Origin: an uncultured Ruminococcus sp.
GTDB taxonomy: Bacteria > Bacillota > Clostridia > Oscillospirales > Ruminococcaceae
DNA length: 6,829 nt
Reading direction: 5' to 3'
Assembly (NCBI GenBank): GCA_946183385.1
Contig: CAMHBN010000097.1
Coordinates: 1 to 6,829 of the forward strand
Part shown: one piece after another, positions 6,403-6,829 of the stretch
How the letters are laid out: every line of letters starts with the position of its first letter
How positions within the stretch are numbered: position 1 is the stretch's first letter
Notes under the pieces: generated by a model
The model's database searches: none
What the model was told of the DNA's origin: nothing
Seen by the model: the letters and a program-made list of their open reading frames with translations, nothing else
Made by a program: the position numbers and the translations under genes

Positions 6403-6829
6403 TGAGAAAAGGTATCATCGCAGTCATAAGTCTCGTCTCTGCGGCGGCTATCTCGGCGGGCGCCTTCCTCTACGTGCAGAACACCGATAAGAAGGACAAG
6501 GAAAAGCAGTCGAAGGAGCTCGCGGAGAACCAGCTCTTCGATATCGACGTCAGCTCCATCGGTACGATAGAGATAAACGGCGCCGAGGGCGATTACAAGC
6601 TGAGGCTCGACGGCGACAGATGGGTGAATGCTCCCGATTCGGGCAACACCTTCAGCGTCGCTCAGGACAAGGCTCAGCTGATATGCTCGACAATCTGCGA
6701 CCTCGAAGCCGATACCAACTACGGTGAAGCCACCGGCGCAAACAAGGAGAAATACGGGCTCAATGACCCGTACGTCATCACCGTCAGCGACGGCGACAGG
6801 GACTATACGCTCCGCATCGGTGACGCAAG
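6402..6829 (+). CDS. DUF4340 domain protein, 5' part (cut by the window end)
   Basis: The reading frame opens with ATG sharing a base with the GldG stop (TAATG) and stays open for 142 codons to the window edge. AAGGAG about 8 nt upstream is a good ribosome binding site. The N-terminus has one hydrophobic segment (about 4-24) that should act as a membrane anchor or uncleaved signal, followed by a Lys/Glu-rich stretch (29-43). The outer part shows the DUF4340 pattern: a short strand set with YKLRLDGDRWVN (68-79), then KYGLNDPYVITVSDGD (116-131) and YTLRIGDA (134-141). DUF4340 genes often follow GldG-family genes, so this is the likely fourth member of the ABC system. Function unknown; the C-terminal part is outside the window. 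Confidence 0.88.
   Translation, partial: MRKGIIAVISLVSAAAISAGAFLYVQNTDKKDKEKQSKELAENQLFDIDVSSIGTIEINGAEGDYKLRLDGDRWVNAPDSGNTFSVAQDKAQLICSTICDLEADTNYGEATGANKEKYGLNDPYVITVSDGDRDYTLRIGDA

Noticed and set aside
3062..6829. Operon as a gliding motility system because of GldA/F/G resemblance
   Set aside because: The organism type is a non-gliding Gram-positive, and these families occur widely without gliding. Only the family names are retained.

Overview
This window looks like chromosomal DNA from a cellulolytic, cellulosome-forming Ruminococcus (Bacillota, Oscillospiraceae), most likely R. flavefaciens or a close relative such as R. champanellensis. The main evidence is a family 48 glycoside hydrolase ending in a ruminococcal-type dockerin. 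As far as I know, the R. albus GH48 carries a CBM37 module instead. Species assignment is inference from these modules and not from a database search.

Layout. Positions 13-2559 (minus strand) hold a complete secreted GH48 cellulase: signal peptide, catalytic domain, short acidic linker and C-terminal dockerin. Positions 2560-3061 are a 502-bp AT-rich divergent intergenic region. Its half nearest GH48 has a perfect-consensus minus-strand promoter (TTGACA, 17 bp, TATAAT). That promoter gives a predicted leader of about 145 nt with three tandem hairpins. The third hairpin runs into a U6 tract, like an attenuator or intrinsic terminator. Upstream of the promoter is an 11-bp direct repeat. Positions 3062-6829 (plus strand) are a tightly packed operon: an ABC ATPase (GldA-like), an ABC-2 permease (GldF-like), a GldG-family auxiliary protein and the 5' part of a DUF4340 protein cut by the window end. 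Gene junctions are 1-nt overlap, 6-nt gap and 1-nt overlap.

How the parts work together. The GH48 enzyme should be exported by Sec, docked through its dockerin onto a cohesin of the cell-bound cellulosome, and release cellobiose processively from cellulose. The four operon genes form the recurring ATPase/permease/GldG/DUF4340 set, presumably one envelope ABC system. Its substrate is unknown, and in a non-gliding Gram-positive it need not relate to gliding. The two transcription units share an intergenic region, but nothing in the sequence proves functional coupling.

The genes themselves are recognisable. The least explained part of the window is the structured GH48 mRNA leader and the repeat upstream of its promoter. 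I saw no tRNA, rRNA, CRISPR array, insertion sequence or phage gene.
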